DNA of 64,000 nt from Microbacterium ginsengisoli (GTDB taxonomy: Bacteria > Actinomycetota > Actinomycetes > Actinomycetales > Microbacteriaceae), in the NCBI RefSeq assembly GCF_000956535.1, contig NZ_JYIY01000069.1, forward strand, positions 20,157-84,156. The letters run 5' to 3'. The position numbers and the translations under genes are program-made. Shown here piece by piece: positions 14,684 through 22,642 of the stretch. The notes under the pieces are model-generated. The model was not told where the DNA came from, ran no database searches, and saw only the letters and a list, made by a program, of their open reading frames with translations. The stretch's first letter is position 1. Each line of letters opens with the position of its first letter.

Positions 14684-15510
14684 GCTGTTCTCCGTTCTTC
14701 GATGGGTTCGTAGTGGACGACGCCGGCGGTGATAACCCACACGGACCGGTCGACGTACCCGGTGGTGTGCTGGTCCGCGTCGAACACCGCATGGATGCCC
14801 TGGGGGAGGGACGCGCGGCCGACCATGTGGCAGGCGCACCGGCACTCGAGGCCACGGCAGTCGAGGTGGTCGTCGGACTCGCAGTCCTCGGACCCGAACC
14901 AGCGGGGCGCGGACGGGAGGCGGATCTCGTCGAGCACGTGCCCGCACTGCTGGCACTCGATGATCGTCTTCCCGCGGTGCTCCCGGGTGGGGTTCTCCGT
15001 GAGGGTGAGGAACCCGCAGCCGGGGCAGCGGACCCGTTCGATGTGCTTCGGGCGTTCCTCGGTCTGCAGGGCGTCGAACGCGTTGTGCGCGGCGTGCGCG
15101 AATCGGATCGCGTCGGCCGCTCCGGCTTCATCGTGCACCCACAGGTCGACGGTCCGGTCCGCGCGGGACGCGAGGAGGCGGGTGCACTCGTCGATCGCGA
15201 GGGTCGTGACCTGAAGGTTCGAGTACCCGTCGGCCTGCCCGCCGCCTTCCGGGGCGACGAGGCGCCCGTCGGCGGCGAGCACGAGACGCAGCCACCGCGG
15301 CCACCGCAGGCACGCGGACTCCACGAGCTCGTAGCAGCGTTGGCAGAGGAACCCTCGGTCAGCCTGCCGAGGCAGGCACCCCCGGCACGTGCCCGGACGC
15401 AGCGTCTCCGCCCACCCGGGATGATCCGGGCACGTCACCCGGTGGAGGCCGAAGTGGGTGCACGGGCGGATGCCGCGGAGCCCCACGGTCGTCGCACATA
15501 AGACAGTCAT
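14680..15510 (-). CDS. Phage zinc-finger protein, unknown role
   Basis: 276 aa from ATG 15510, which overlaps the stop of the HNH gene. Repeated Cys pairs: CPDHPGWAETLRPGTCRGCLP, FLCQRCYELVE, RVRCPGCGFLTLTEN, IECQQCGHVLDE, then CESDDHLDCRGLECRCACH. This is at least two zinc-ribbon units with a helical middle. Proteins with serial zinc ribbons are common in the middle region of actinophage genomes; no enzymatic motif is seen. A DNA- or RNA-binding role is a guess. Confidence 0.6.
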   Translation of the reverse strand: MTVLCATTVGLRGIRPCTHFGLHRVTCPDHPGWAETLRPGTCRGCLPRQADRGFLCQRCYELVESACLRWPRWLRLVLAADGRLVAPEGGGQADGYSNLQVTTLAIDECTRLLASRADRTVDLWVHDEAGAADAIRFAHAAHNAFDALQTEERPKHIERVRCPGCGFLTLTENPTREHRGKTIIECQQCGHVLDEIRLPSAPRWFGSEDCESDDHLDCRGLECRCACHMVGRASLPQGIHAVFDADQHTTGYVDRSVWVITAGVVHYEPIEERRTA

Positions 15511-15992
15511 GAGCCGCCCCCAGCTCGTCCGCGTGCCCACCCGCTGGGCCGCCGCCGATCCCGCTCTCGCGAGCATGCGTGACACTTCCGGCTACCGCTA
15601 GGAAGGATCGCGGTGTTCTCCGCGGTGAACTCGTGCCCGTGAACACAATGCGTCTGGCGGGCGTGGATACCTGATGCGCCGAACCCTCGACGGTTGTTCT
15701 CCCCGACCGTCACCGGTTCCAGGTGCGCTGGGTTCACGCAGATCCGGTTTCGACATAGGTGGTCGAGCGGAAGTTCGCCGGGGATTGGACCGCGGAGGAT
15801 CGTGTAGACCACGCGATGCGCCAGTAAGCGTGTGCGGGAGCGGCCTCGCGACACGAGCCCGTACCCGGCCTTCCCAGTCCCGCCGGTCCATGGCCAGCAC
15901 CCGCCCGACTTGGATTGGTCGAACCTGGCCAGGACTGCCTTGATGTCGACGGTGCTCAGATCGATGGGAAGCGCGGTGCGGGTAGCATTCAC
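15507..15992 (-). CDS. HNH endonuclease (HNH_3 type)
   Basis: 161 aa from GTG 15992 with AAGGA upstream. GGCWPWTGGTGKAGYGLVSRG, LLAHRVVYTILRGPIPGELPLDHLCRNRICVNPAHLEPVT is the classical HNH_3 core (His, then DHLCRN, then NPAHLE). The tail has two Cys pairs (CVHGH, CHACSRERDR), as in the zinc-binding C-termini of the other two HNH proteins of this prophage. It lies between ssb and the zinc-finger gene and is probably a mobile free-standing endonuclease. Confidence 0.88.
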   Translation of the reverse strand: MNATRTALPIDLSTVDIKAVLARFDQSKSGGCWPWTGGTGKAGYGLVSRGRSRTRLLAHRVVYTILRGPIPGELPLDHLCRNRICVNPAHLEPVTVGENNRRGFGASGIHARQTHCVHGHEFTAENTAILPSGSRKCHACSRERDRRRPSGWARGRAGGGS

Positions 15993-16111
15993 TGCTAGCC
16001 CATCCTTGGTTGAGTCAAGCGAGTGGGTCAGGCCCCGAGCGAGCGTTGGCGCGCTCCTCGGGGCTGCCATCATGTTACCGCGCGTGGTAGACAAAACCCC
16101 AGACTGAGCGA

Positions 16112-16591
16112 TCAAAACGGTGTCTCCGAATCCCCGTACGCCGATCCCGGCGTGGACCACTCATCGCCGCCCGACTCAGGAGTCGCCCACTGCTCAGAGA
16201 CGCCCGGTCGCGCAGCGCTCGCGTTGCTCACTGCTCGCGTCACCGTGGCCACGGCGTAGCGCAGCGAGGGGCCGATCTCGTCGACCTCGAGCTCGATGGC
16301 GGTGCGGGTCTGCCCGTCACGGTCTTGGTAGGAGCGCTGACGCAGACGACCGGTCGCGATGACACGACTGCCCTTGGTCAGCGAACCCGCCACGTGCTCG
16401 GCGAACTCACGCCAGACCGACGCCCGCAGGAACAGGGCCTCGCCGTCCTTCCACTCGTTCGCCTGACGGTCGAACGTGCGGGGGGTCGACGCGATGGTGA
16501 AGTTCGCGACGGGCAGCCCGTTCTGCGTGTACCGCAGCTCGGGGTCGGCCGTGAGGTTGCCCACGACGGTGATGACGGTCTCGCCGGCCAT
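16112..16591 (-). CDS. ssb: Single-stranded DNA-binding protein
   Basis: 159 aa. The OB-fold begins [40 protein letters not shown], with [56 protein letters not shown] following, all canonical SSB sequence. A Gly/Ser/Pro linker leads to an acidic tip ending DSETPF, close to the DDIPF tip that recruits replication partners. It serves phage replication and RecT-mediated recombination. It overlaps the upstream gene by one base. Confidence 0.95.
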   Translation of the reverse strand: MAGETVITVVGNLTADPELRYTQNGLPVANFTIASTPRTFDRQANEWKDGEALFLRASVWREFAEHVAGSLTKGSRVIATGRLRQRSYQDRDGQTRTAIELEVDEIGPSLRYAVATVTRAVSNASAARPGVSEQWATPESGGDEWSTPGSAYGDSETPF

Positions 16592-16851
16592 CAGTTCTCG
16601 ACCTCCGCGCTGACGGTGACCTCGGCAGGCTGGATCTCGTCGCCGGGCTTGAACTCGATCTCGACGTACGGGATCGCCTCGTCGAAGAACCCGGCCGGGA
16701 CGGTGATCTTGGCCTTTACGATGACCGTCCCCGGCTCGACCTGCGCTTCACGCGACTTCGCGACCTTCGAGACGATCAGGTCCCTTGCGTAGCGACCCGG
16801 GTTGAGGTGCAGGTACACGACCTGCGATCGGGGATATCCCAATGTGCTCAT
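16591..16851 (-). CDS. Phage protein of unknown function, upstream of ssb
   Basis: 86 aa. [65 protein letters not shown] is beta-rich with a Lys/Asp pattern but no recognisable motif. It sits directly before ssb and after a small regulator-like gene. Possibly a replication accessory protein; no firm basis. Confidence 0.55.
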   Translation of the reverse strand: MSTLGYPRSQVVYLHLNPGRYARDLIVSKVAKSREAQVEPGTVIVKAKITVPAGFFDEAIPYVEIEFKPGDEIQPAEVTVSAEVEN

Positions 16852-17162
16852 GCTCGTTTCCTTCGTGTTCCAGTGGCCCTCCGCACGGAATGCGGAGGGA
16901 GGTTCTTCGACCTACGGACGCCCGCGACGTAGCCGCGGACCTCCCCAGTGCGTTCAGCGATCGCCGCGTCCGTGAGGCCTTCTCCCCACGCCTGCAAGAC
17001 CTGGTTCCGTCGCGCCGCGTTGCGGAGCTTCGCGATCGACGACGGCCGCACCGCGTCGCGCAGTGCCGCCTCGATCACCCGCGCGACCGTCGTCCCGTGC
17101 TCCTCGGCGAACGTGAGCACTTCCGCCCACGTGCTGTCGGCGAGGTGGATCTCGACTCTCAC
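16848..17162 (-). CDS. Small DNA-binding protein (ribbon-helix-helix / HTH type)
   Basis: 104 aa from GTG 17162 with GGAGG upstream. The N-terminus VRVEIHLADSTWAEVLTFAEEHGTTVARVIEAALRDAV is ribbon-helix-helix-like, and AARRNQVLQAWGEGLTDAAIAERTGEVRGYVAGVRRSKNLPP resembles an HTH. A regulator or replication accessory role is plausible. It overlaps the replication gene by four bases. Confidence 0.6.
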   Translation of the reverse strand: MRVEIHLADSTWAEVLTFAEEHGTTVARVIEAALRDAVRPSSIAKLRNAARRNQVLQAWGEGLTDAAIAERTGEVRGYVAGVRRSKNLPPHSVRRATGTRRKRA

Positions 17163-17836
17163 GAGGCCACCTCCGCCGCTTCGCGAGCGCACCGGTCGCA
17201 CGGCAGCGGATAGCCGGGATGCGTCTCGCACTCCGGGTCACGCGTCGGCAGCGGCGTCGGCTTCGCACGAGTCGCAGCCCGCGACACCTCGAGCGCCATG
17301 CGCGCGTCGCCGCACGCCCGGCAGGACTTCCCGTCGGGGCCGTTCGGCTGATGCTTCGGGCAGAAGGGGGAGAGCGCAGCCTCGCGCGACCCCTCTACTG
17401 CTCCGTCAGGAGTAGTAGAGGGGGGTCGGGTCGGGTCGGGTCGGGTCGGGGAAGCCGGAATCACGGCGTCTATCCCGCGTGCGTCACGGCGTGACTCACC
17501 CTGTGACCTCTGACGTGACTTCTCGCGTGACACCCGCTTGCGTTCCGTCGCGGCAGCACGCTCAGCGAGCACCTGCTCCTTCGTCGGCTGATAGTCCGAC
17601 CAGTCATGGAACCGGAACCCGCCGTCATGCGGATGCCACAGCCGAGCCGTCACCAGCGCCTCCGCGTCCGCCTCCGTCCCACCGAGCGCCGGCACCATCG
17701 ACCCGGGCACGAACCCGTCCGTGAGCTGCTGCATCGACCACGAGCCCGCCCGCACCCACAGGCCGAGAGCAGGGTTCCCGGCGTTGATCGCCTTCATGCT
17801 GAACGCGAGAGCGTCGTCGACCTTGAACCACGGCAT
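17159..17836 (-). CDS. Replication initiation-type protein (DnaD/replisome-organiser-like)
   Basis: 225 aa from ATG 17836. The N-terminal 80 residues (MPWFKVDDALAFSMKAINAG, ALGLWVRAGSWSMQQLTDGFVP, ALVTARLWHPHDGGFRFHDWSDYQPTKEQV) match the winged-helix start of phage replisome-organiser proteins. A basic linker follows, then PTRPDPTRPP encoded by a GGGTC repeat, and a C-terminal zinc-binding part (CPKHQPNGPDGKSCRACG, CETHPGYPLPCDRC). In this family the N-domain recognises the origin and the C-domain contacts helicase. The absence of a phage helicase or primase nearby suggests it recruits the host replisome. Confidence 0.7.
   Translation of the reverse strand: MPWFKVDDALAFSMKAINAGNPALGLWVRAGSWSMQQLTDGFVPGSMVPALGGTEADAEALVTARLWHPHDGGFRFHDWSDYQPTKEQVLAERAAATERKRVSREKSRQRSQGESRRDARGIDAVIPASPTRPDPTRPPSTTPDGAVEGSREAALSPFCPKHQPNGPDGKSCRACGDARMALEVSRAATRAKPTPLPTRDPECETHPGYPLPCDRCAREAAEVAS
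17421..17451 (-). repeat. GGGTC tandem repeat inside the replication gene
   Basis: Five successive GGGTC/GGGTCG units on the plus strand encode the Pro-Thr-Arg-Pro linker. A 5-base unit changes the frame with each gain or loss, so the C-terminal zinc domain could be switched by slippage. Confidence 0.7.
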
Positions 17837-18225
17837 CAGCGGGCCCCCATCGCTTCCTCGACGCTGATCCGCTCGGACTCGGACAGCAGGAACCAGCGGG
17901 TACCGTCGAGCGCTTCCACCGGCGTCTCGCGGGCACGCGCGAGGGTCTTCTCGTGCGTCGCCGCGGGCCGCACCCACAGGCCACGCAGCTCGAGTTCGAG
18001 CAGCACCAGCGCGGGCGCGTCGGCCTTGTCCCCGTTGCACAGAGCGCACGCGGCGATCAGGTTCACGGGGTCGTTGAGGACGCGGGAGCCGCCCATGCCG
18101 CGGTTCGCGCGGTGATCGGTGGTCGTCGCCTCGCCCTGGCATCGGGACAGCGCGAGAAGGCAGTACTCGCCGTCGCGGCGGATTACGGCACGCTTCACGT
18201 CGACCGGAGGATGCGGGGTGCTCAT
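17836..18225 (-). CDS. HNH endonuclease, small
   Basis: 129 aa. VDVKRAVIRRDGEYCLLALSRCQGEATTTDHRANRGMGGSRVLNDPVNLIAACALCNGDK holds the HNH pattern: C...C, DHR, N, then ACALCN with a second Cys pair. The C-terminal half is helical and ends VEEAMGAR. Unlike the NUMOD4 types it has no obvious DNA-recognition module. HNH proteins of this kind can also serve packaging or recombination, so it may be a phage function rather than a mobile element. It overlaps both neighbours. Confidence 0.82.
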   Translation of the reverse strand: MSTPHPPVDVKRAVIRRDGEYCLLALSRCQGEATTTDHRANRGMGGSRVLNDPVNLIAACALCNGDKADAPALVLLELELRGLWVRPAATHEKTLARARETPVEALDGTRWFLLSESERISVEEAMGAR

Positions 18226-18677
18226 ACTGCCACGCTCCCGAGGTAGCTCGAGCGACGTCGCGCCTGCGCGGCCACGAGGTCGTCATGCTGGTCGATCTCG
18301 TGCGACACGCCCCAGTGCGACGTGTGCAGCGGCCTGACGTGGTGCTCCATCGCCTGCGCGACTTCGTCGACGGTGAGGGGGATCGACTGCCCGTCTTCCC
18401 ACCGGTGCGCGTTCAGGAACCACGCGCAGTGCAGGCAGCGGGCGATGCGCACGGCACCCGGCAGGTTCCGGTCCCGGCCGCGCATCACGATCGCGTCGTG
18501 TTCTCGGATCCGGCACCCGTCGATCTGCGCGCAGTCGTCGCACACGGTGCCCGTGCGGGTGCCGCCCTGGTTGAAGCTGCAGCGCGTCCCGCAGAGCCCG
18601 CAGCGCTCCCAGTCGCCCACGATGACCCACTCGGTTCGCGTCTCGGGGAAGTCGTCGAGCTCGAAGAGCGCGCTCAT
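18222..18677 (-). CDS. Zinc-ribbon phage protein, unknown
   Basis: 151 aa. CGLCGTRCSFNQGGTRTGTVCDDCAQIDGCR gives a Cys-rich N-terminal metal site, followed by CLHCAWFLNAHRWEDGQ and a helical His-rich part (VAQAMEHHVRPLHTSHWGVSHEIDQHDDL). No catalytic signature is recognised. It overlaps the redoxin gene upstream by four bases and is part of the middle replication block. Confidence 0.6.
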   Translation of the reverse strand: MSALFELDDFPETRTEWVIVGDWERCGLCGTRCSFNQGGTRTGTVCDDCAQIDGCRIREHDAIVMRGRDRNLPGAVRIARCLHCAWFLNAHRWEDGQSIPLTVDEVAQAMEHHVRPLHTSHWGVSHEIDQHDDLVAAQARRRSSYLGSVAV

Positions 18678-18976
18678 GCGCCGACCTCCGCATCCTTCTC
18701 AGCGCGCCAGGCGGCGATGATCCTGTCGATCTCGGCCGGTACGAACCCGGGGACAGCGACCGCCCCGTGCGCCGTGATCGGCGCGCTGCGGTAGCCGAGC
18801 TTCCGGAAGTACTCGAGGTCGCTCTCGTGCTCCTCCGCTGTGAGGTCGCGCTCGGTGAACGGCACCCCGGCCTCGGTCAGGCGACGCTTCACCGCCGTGC
18901 ACTGCACGCAGGAGGGCTTCGTCCACACGGTGATATCGCCGGACGGCGGCGCGGTGAGGTGAGAGGGAAGGCTCAT
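18674..18976 (-). CDS. nrdH: NrdH-like glutaredoxin/redoxin
   Basis: 100 aa. ITVWTKPSCVQCTAVKRRLTEAGVPFTERDLTAEEHESDLEYFRKLGYRSAPITAHG is the NrdH-type thioredoxin fold with redox centre CVQC and the cis-Pro region SAPI. NrdH reduces class Ib ribonucleotide reductase. Actinophages often carry one to boost dNTP supply. It overlaps the Holliday junction resolvase gene. The chromosome part of this window has an unlinked NrdI, a partner of the same enzyme class. Confidence 0.88.
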   Translation of the reverse strand: MSLPSHLTAPPSGDITVWTKPSCVQCTAVKRRLTEAGVPFTERDLTAEEHESDLEYFRKLGYRSAPITAHGAVAVPGFVPAEIDRIIAAWRAEKDAEVGA

Positions 18977-19410
18977 GCGTCGAACCCACCCTCGAGGAGA
19001 ACAGCGAGGCCTTCGAGCCGCATCGTGACGTACTGCTCTGCAGGGTCCGCGATCCCGCGACGCTTGTGGACGACCAAGCCCACGACCGCGTCGTCGTTGC
19101 CGCGCTCGGCCTCCGCTTCACGCAGCCACCCGGACAGGTCGATGCGGGTGGTGTTCTTCGCTTCGATGACGACGCGTCCGCCGCGGATGGTGCGCACACC
19201 GGTGATGTCGCCGCGGTCCTTCACGCCTCGCTTCACGCGGCGGTCGATGCGGTCGTCGTTGAGGCGGCTGGCGAGCCAGTCGGCGATGGAACGCTCGAAC
19301 GAGGAGCCGGCCTTGCGGGCGGATGTGCGGTTCCGGCGGGGCGGCGGGGCGCCGACGGTATCCGTCTGCACCTGCTCCGGGACCGGGTCGGGAAGAATGG
19401 GGGAGCCCAT
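18973..19410 (-). CDS. Holliday junction resolvase-like nuclease
   Basis: 145 aa. ARKAGSSFERSIADWLASRL, then VKRGVKDRGDITGVRTIRGGRVVIEAKNTTRIDLSGWLREAEAE shows the PD-(D/E)XK pattern of archaeal-Hjc-type resolvases: Glu in the first helix, Asp in GDITG, EAK. A basic loop with GLVVHKRRG follows. It would resolve branched intermediates before packaging. It stands downstream of the RecT/YqaJ pair, separated by a small gene and a hairpin. Confidence 0.85.
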   Translation of the reverse strand: MGSPILPDPVPEQVQTDTVGAPPPRRNRTSARKAGSSFERSIADWLASRLNDDRIDRRVKRGVKDRGDITGVRTIRGGRVVIEAKNTTRIDLSGWLREAEAERGNDDAVVGLVVHKRRGIADPAEQYVTMRLEGLAVLLEGGFDA

Positions 19411-19521
19411 GGTCTGCTTTCCTGCTCAGGGATAGTGATTGGGTGGTGGGGGCCGAGCTGCTGGAATCAGCTCGGCCCCCGGTTTCGTTCGGTCAGCGAT
19501 GGGGGACGCCGACCGGACGGG
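19411..19521 (-). other. Spacer with hairpin between recombination genes
   Basis: A 111-base gap, exceptional in this tightly packed operon, containing the strong hairpin at 19448-19480 and nothing else recognisable. Confidence 0.5.
19448..19480 (-). terminator. Strong hairpin within the early operon
   Basis: 13-bp perfect stem, GGGGGCCGAGCTG with CAGCTCGGCCCCC, and a 7-base loop. No T run on the minus strand. It may stop a part of early transcripts or protect RNA ends between recombination and replication gene blocks. Confidence 0.6.
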
Positions 19522-19893
19522 TTACGGGTCGACGCTGTGGTCGGCGTACAGCTGGCGCTCTGCGCGCTCGGTGCTCACCTCCGATCGGAGTGCGTCCGCG
19601 ACCGCGGCGCACCATCTGAGTCGCGCCTTCTTTGCCTCGACCGTCGATTCGGCGGCGCGGAACTCGCGGTGGAGCCGATGGGCTTCCGGATCGGCGTCAG
19701 CGATCCGCTCGGCGGCAGCCTGCGAGAGCTTCGCGTCGCCACGATGCTTCGCCTCCTCCATCACCACGGCCCGGCGATACTCGTGGTCCGCTTTCCGCTG
19801 CCCGTAGGTGGTGATCGCAGTGTCGAAATCCTTGATCTCCCTGTCCCAGCGCATGAGGTGGTCATTCAGACGCGTCTGTGTGGGGAGTGGCAT
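19522..19893 (-). CDS. Coiled-coil phage protein downstream of recT
   Basis: 123 aa, ATG 19893 overlapping the recT stop (ATGA). The protein is charged and helical throughout: HLMRWDREIKDFDTAITTYGQRKADHEYRRAVVMEEAKHRGDAKLSQAAAERIADADPEAHRLHREFRAAESTVEAKKARLRW. No domain is recognised. Location after recT suggests a recombination accessory protein, but that is only context. Confidence 0.6.
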   Translation of the reverse strand: MPLPTQTRLNDHLMRWDREIKDFDTAITTYGQRKADHEYRRAVVMEEAKHRGDAKLSQAAAERIADADPEAHRLHREFRAAESTVEAKKARLRWCAAVADALRSEVSTERAERQLYADHSVDP

Positions 19894-20795
19894 CAGATCT
19901 CACCCCTCTCGACAGCGGCGTCGAACTCCGCCGATGCGGCGGCCTCGTAGTCGTCCGGGGTGCCCGCCGAGGGCGAGGCGGGGGGCGTGGGGGACGCGTC
20001 CTCACCCTCGGCGGGAGTCTGGTCGTCGACGACATCCGCGTCGACGGTGTTCGCTTCGGTCGCGAGAACGGCGGCACGCGCACGGTAGGCGGCGCGGATG
20101 TCGTCGTTCCCCTGCCCGGACTCGGCGATCCGCGCACCGACCCGTGCGAGATCGCCCGTGGTCGTGGCGGACGCGATCAGCGCCCCCCAGTCCTCGCGCT
20201 CCTCCCACGGGGCATCGGACGTGTCGACATCGTCGGACTCGAAGTCCTCCGGCGTGTACAGGCCGGCCAGCTCCATCGGGAATGCACGTCGGAATGCGTG
20301 AGACTCCGCACGGATGCCGAGCATGTGCGATGGGCGCTGAGACCAGTTCCCTCCGCGGCCACCGAACTCGGCGAGCGTCACCGTCTGAACGAGCGGACGG
20401 CTGACGCCCTTCCGGTAGATCGCGACGCGCGCCGCGTACGGTGCCTTCGGCGGCACCGTGGTCCACTGGCCGTCCTCGGCCGCGAGCCACTCGATCGGGT
20501 CTTGCCCGTCGTACTGGCCGGTGCGCTGCGCGACAACCCGCATCCCGTCGATGCCGACGAGCACGGTCCACTTGCCACCCATCTGCGCGGCGTAGATCTG
20601 CTTCGCAGTCGGGTCGAGACCGGTACGGGCGCACGCGGCGATGAACGCGGCCATCACACCGGACGGTGCGAACACGCGGTGCGCAGCGTCGCCGACACCC
20701 TCGATCCACGTGAGGCCAGCGAACTCCATCATCGCGGCGGTGTCGGCGTTCCAGGTGTCAGGGCGGACGGAACTGGGCAGAGCAACTTCGGACAT
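19893..20795 (-). CDS. recT: RecT-family single-strand annealing protein
   Basis: 300 aa from ATG 20795. Typical RecT/Bet core: MMEFAGLTWIEGVGDAAHRVFAPSGVMAAFIAACARTGLDPTAKQIYAAQMGGKWTVLVGIDGMRVVAQRTGQYDG, followed by WTTVPPKAPYAARVAIYRKG and NWSQRPSHMLGIRAESHAFRRAFPMELAGLYTPEDF. The C-terminus is an acidic, Pro/Ala-rich tail. RecT anneals complementary strands made by its partner exonuclease, here the YqaJ-type gene just upstream, overlapping by one base. Confidence 0.92.
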   Translation of the reverse strand: MSEVALPSSVRPDTWNADTAAMMEFAGLTWIEGVGDAAHRVFAPSGVMAAFIAACARTGLDPTAKQIYAAQMGGKWTVLVGIDGMRVVAQRTGQYDGQDPIEWLAAEDGQWTTVPPKAPYAARVAIYRKGVSRPLVQTVTLAEFGGRGGNWSQRPSHMLGIRAESHAFRRAFPMELAGLYTPEDFESDDVDTSDAPWEEREDWGALIASATTTGDLARVGARIAESGQGNDDIRAAYRARAAVLATEANTVDADVVDDQTPAEGEDASPTPPASPSAGTPDDYEAAASAEFDAAVERGEI

Positions 20796-21415
20796 CAGAA
20801 CGGAACCTTCATGAGAGTGGCCGCGGTGAGCGCGGCGAGAACGGCGTGCCCGATCGGCACAATGAGTTCGGTGGCGGAGGCGATCGCGGGGTGGTCGCGG
20901 GTGAACAGGAGCGTCTGCGGCGGACGGCGGAGCCGCCACCCGACCGGCGACGCGGGGTCGCGGACCAGCTCACCCCACACCCACTCGGCGTGCGTCGCTT
21001 CCGGGATGCAGTAGAGCTGCCAGGCGAGCTGCCGCACCTCGTACGGTGTGGGACCAGCGACGACCTTCTCGTGCTTCGTCTTCGTCTCGACGATCGCGAA
21101 CCCGTCCGCGGCGGGCTTCGTGCCGTCGATGGTGGCCGCGAACCGGTCGTTGTCGGGGGCGTGGACGAACAAGCTGTTCGGCTCCGCGCCGACCGCGGCG
21201 AGCAGCGCCGGCTCCCAGTCGTGACCCGACCGGGTCGTCTCGTTGCCGGCGAACGTGCGGGGCTCGAGGATCTGCCGGACGTACGTCTCTACCGAACCCG
21301 GCTTCGCGAACTTCCCCGCCGTCGACGACCCGATGACGCGGTCGTGCACGCCCAGCCACGACTCACGGTCAGCGGAGTCGGCGAGAGTACGGTCCAGAAC
21401 AGCAAGAGCGCTCAT
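20795..21415 (-). CDS. YqaJ-type exonuclease (RecE/lambda-exo analogue)
   Basis: 206 aa. RVIGSSTAGKFAKPGSVETYVRQILEPRTFAGNETTRSGHDWEPALLAAVGAEP is the YqaJ-like start (SGHDWEP is the usual G..EP motif). Catalytic residues are in FAATIDGTKPAADGFAIVETKTK (Asp, Glu-x-Lys). VRQLAWQLYCIPEATHAEWVWGEL follows. It degrades dsDNA ends to make 3' overhangs for RecT. Gene order exonuclease-annealase with overlapping start/stop is typical. Confidence 0.9.
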   Translation of the reverse strand: MSALAVLDRTLADSADRESWLGVHDRVIGSSTAGKFAKPGSVETYVRQILEPRTFAGNETTRSGHDWEPALLAAVGAEPNSLFVHAPDNDRFAATIDGTKPAADGFAIVETKTKHEKVVAGPTPYEVRQLAWQLYCIPEATHAEWVWGELVRDPASPVGWRLRRPPQTLLFTRDHPAIASATELIVPIGHAVLAALTAATLMKVPF

Positions 21416-22641
21416 GCGAGTGCGCCGTCCTCGATGGTGAAGCCGATCTGCCGGGACTCGTCACGGTCGCGCTCCACGAGGACCGTGTAGCCGCGCTCGT
21501 CGGCGAGCTCACGGATCGCGGCGAGGGAATCGGCGTCCAGGAGGTCGCCGTCCTTGATAATCACCAGGCGGAGCTTCGGGTCGCCGGCGGTGGCGATCGC
21601 GAACGCGACGCGGCGGCGCATCGCGGAGTTGACCTGCGTGAACGGGACGCCGTCGAAGGTGACGCCGTTCTCATCCACGGACAGGCCGTCGACGGGGAAC
21701 GTGGCCGCGGCGAGGCCTTCCCGCTTGCGCTTCTCGATCGCCTCGAGTTCGCGGTTCGCGGCGGCCTGCGCGGTCTCCGCGGCGGCGCACTCGTCAGCGA
21801 CCTTCGCGTACTCGCGTCTCGCGCGCACGGCGGCGTTGGTCTCGTCGACGGCCGCGAGCTTCTCGCGCAGCGGCTCGATGTCGACCGGCGCGGGCAGAGC
21901 GTCCCGCGCCTCGGTCAACGTCTTGACCTGCGCGGATGCTTCCTCCAGCTCCTCTGTGAGCTTGGCGATGCGCGCCGTGAGGGATGCGACGTCTTCCGCC
22001 GCATCATCGAGCTCGCTCATCACCCGCTCGCGGTGGCGCTGGAGGTCCTGAGCGGCCTCGATCTCGGCGAGCACCGCGGCTCCCGACACCTCCTCGGCGG
22101 GAGCGTCGAGCGGGTTCGGCATCGACGCGAGAGCGCCCTGGAGGCGGCGCACGTCGCGCCCAGCCTCAAGGCGGCGCTGCTCGGCGCCCGCCTTCTCGCG
22201 CGCCACCTCGTCGATGTCGAACGGCAGGTCAACCTTCTCGAGCAGCGCGTCACGCTGCCGCTTCTCGTCGAGGTTCAGGAACGCGACCGGGTCGAAGATC
22301 AGCCCGCCCGTCAGCTCCGCGACGATCTCCGCAGGCTTCGAGTACTTCGCGCCATCGAGCGCGAACACCTCAAGCTTCCCCGCGTCGTCCTTCTTCCACG
22401 TGCGCACGATCCGCACCTGCAGGTCGTCGTCGACGAACTCGGCGCGCGCCTCGGCCTCGCCGTCACGGATCGGCTTCGGCGTCAGGCGGACACCGCGAGG
22501 ATCGACCAGCTCGGCGATCGCGTCGATGAAGCTCGACTTCCCGGCACCGTTCGCGCCGGCGACTACGACCAACGAGCCAGTCGGGTGGAGGGTGATCTCA
22601 CGGATCCCCTTGTAGTTCTGGACGGTGAATGTCTTTGCCAT
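21412..22641 (-). CDS. RecF/SbcC-like ABC-type ATPase with coiled coil
   Basis: 409 aa, ATG 22641 with AGGAGG six bases upstream. N-terminus FTVQNYKGIREITLHPTGSLVVVAGANGAGKSSFIDAIAELV, with Walker A GANGAGKS. Two long coiled-coil arms follow (LLEKVDLPFDIDEVAREKAGAEQRRLEAG, then a second run to LEAIEKRKREG). The C-terminal half-site reads NSAMRRRVAFAIATAGDPKLRLVIIKDGDLLDADSLAAI, with signature-like and Walker B-like segments. Such phage SMC-type ATPases accompany YqaJ/RecT recombination genes. The Walker B Asp-Glu pair is replaced by IIKDGDLLD, as in many phage homologues. Confidence 0.85.
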   Translation of the reverse strand: MAKTFTVQNYKGIREITLHPTGSLVVVAGANGAGKSSFIDAIAELVDPRGVRLTPKPIRDGEAEARAEFVDDDLQVRIVRTWKKDDAGKLEVFALDGAKYSKPAEIVAELTGGLIFDPVAFLNLDEKRQRDALLEKVDLPFDIDEVAREKAGAEQRRLEAGRDVRRLQGALASMPNPLDAPAEEVSGAAVLAEIEAAQDLQRHRERVMSELDDAAEDVASLTARIAKLTEELEEASAQVKTLTEARDALPAPVDIEPLREKLAAVDETNAAVRARREYAKVADECAAAETAQAAANRELEAIEKRKREGLAAATFPVDGLSVDENGVTFDGVPFTQVNSAMRRRVAFAIATAGDPKLRLVIIKDGDLLDADSLAAIRELADERGYTVLVERDRDESRQIGFTIEDGALA

Positions 22642-22642
22642 C

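Noticed and set aside
17421..17451. CRISPR-like array
   Set aside because: Repeat unit is only five bases with no spacers and lies inside a coding sequence. No CRISPR array or cas gene is seen anywhere in the window.
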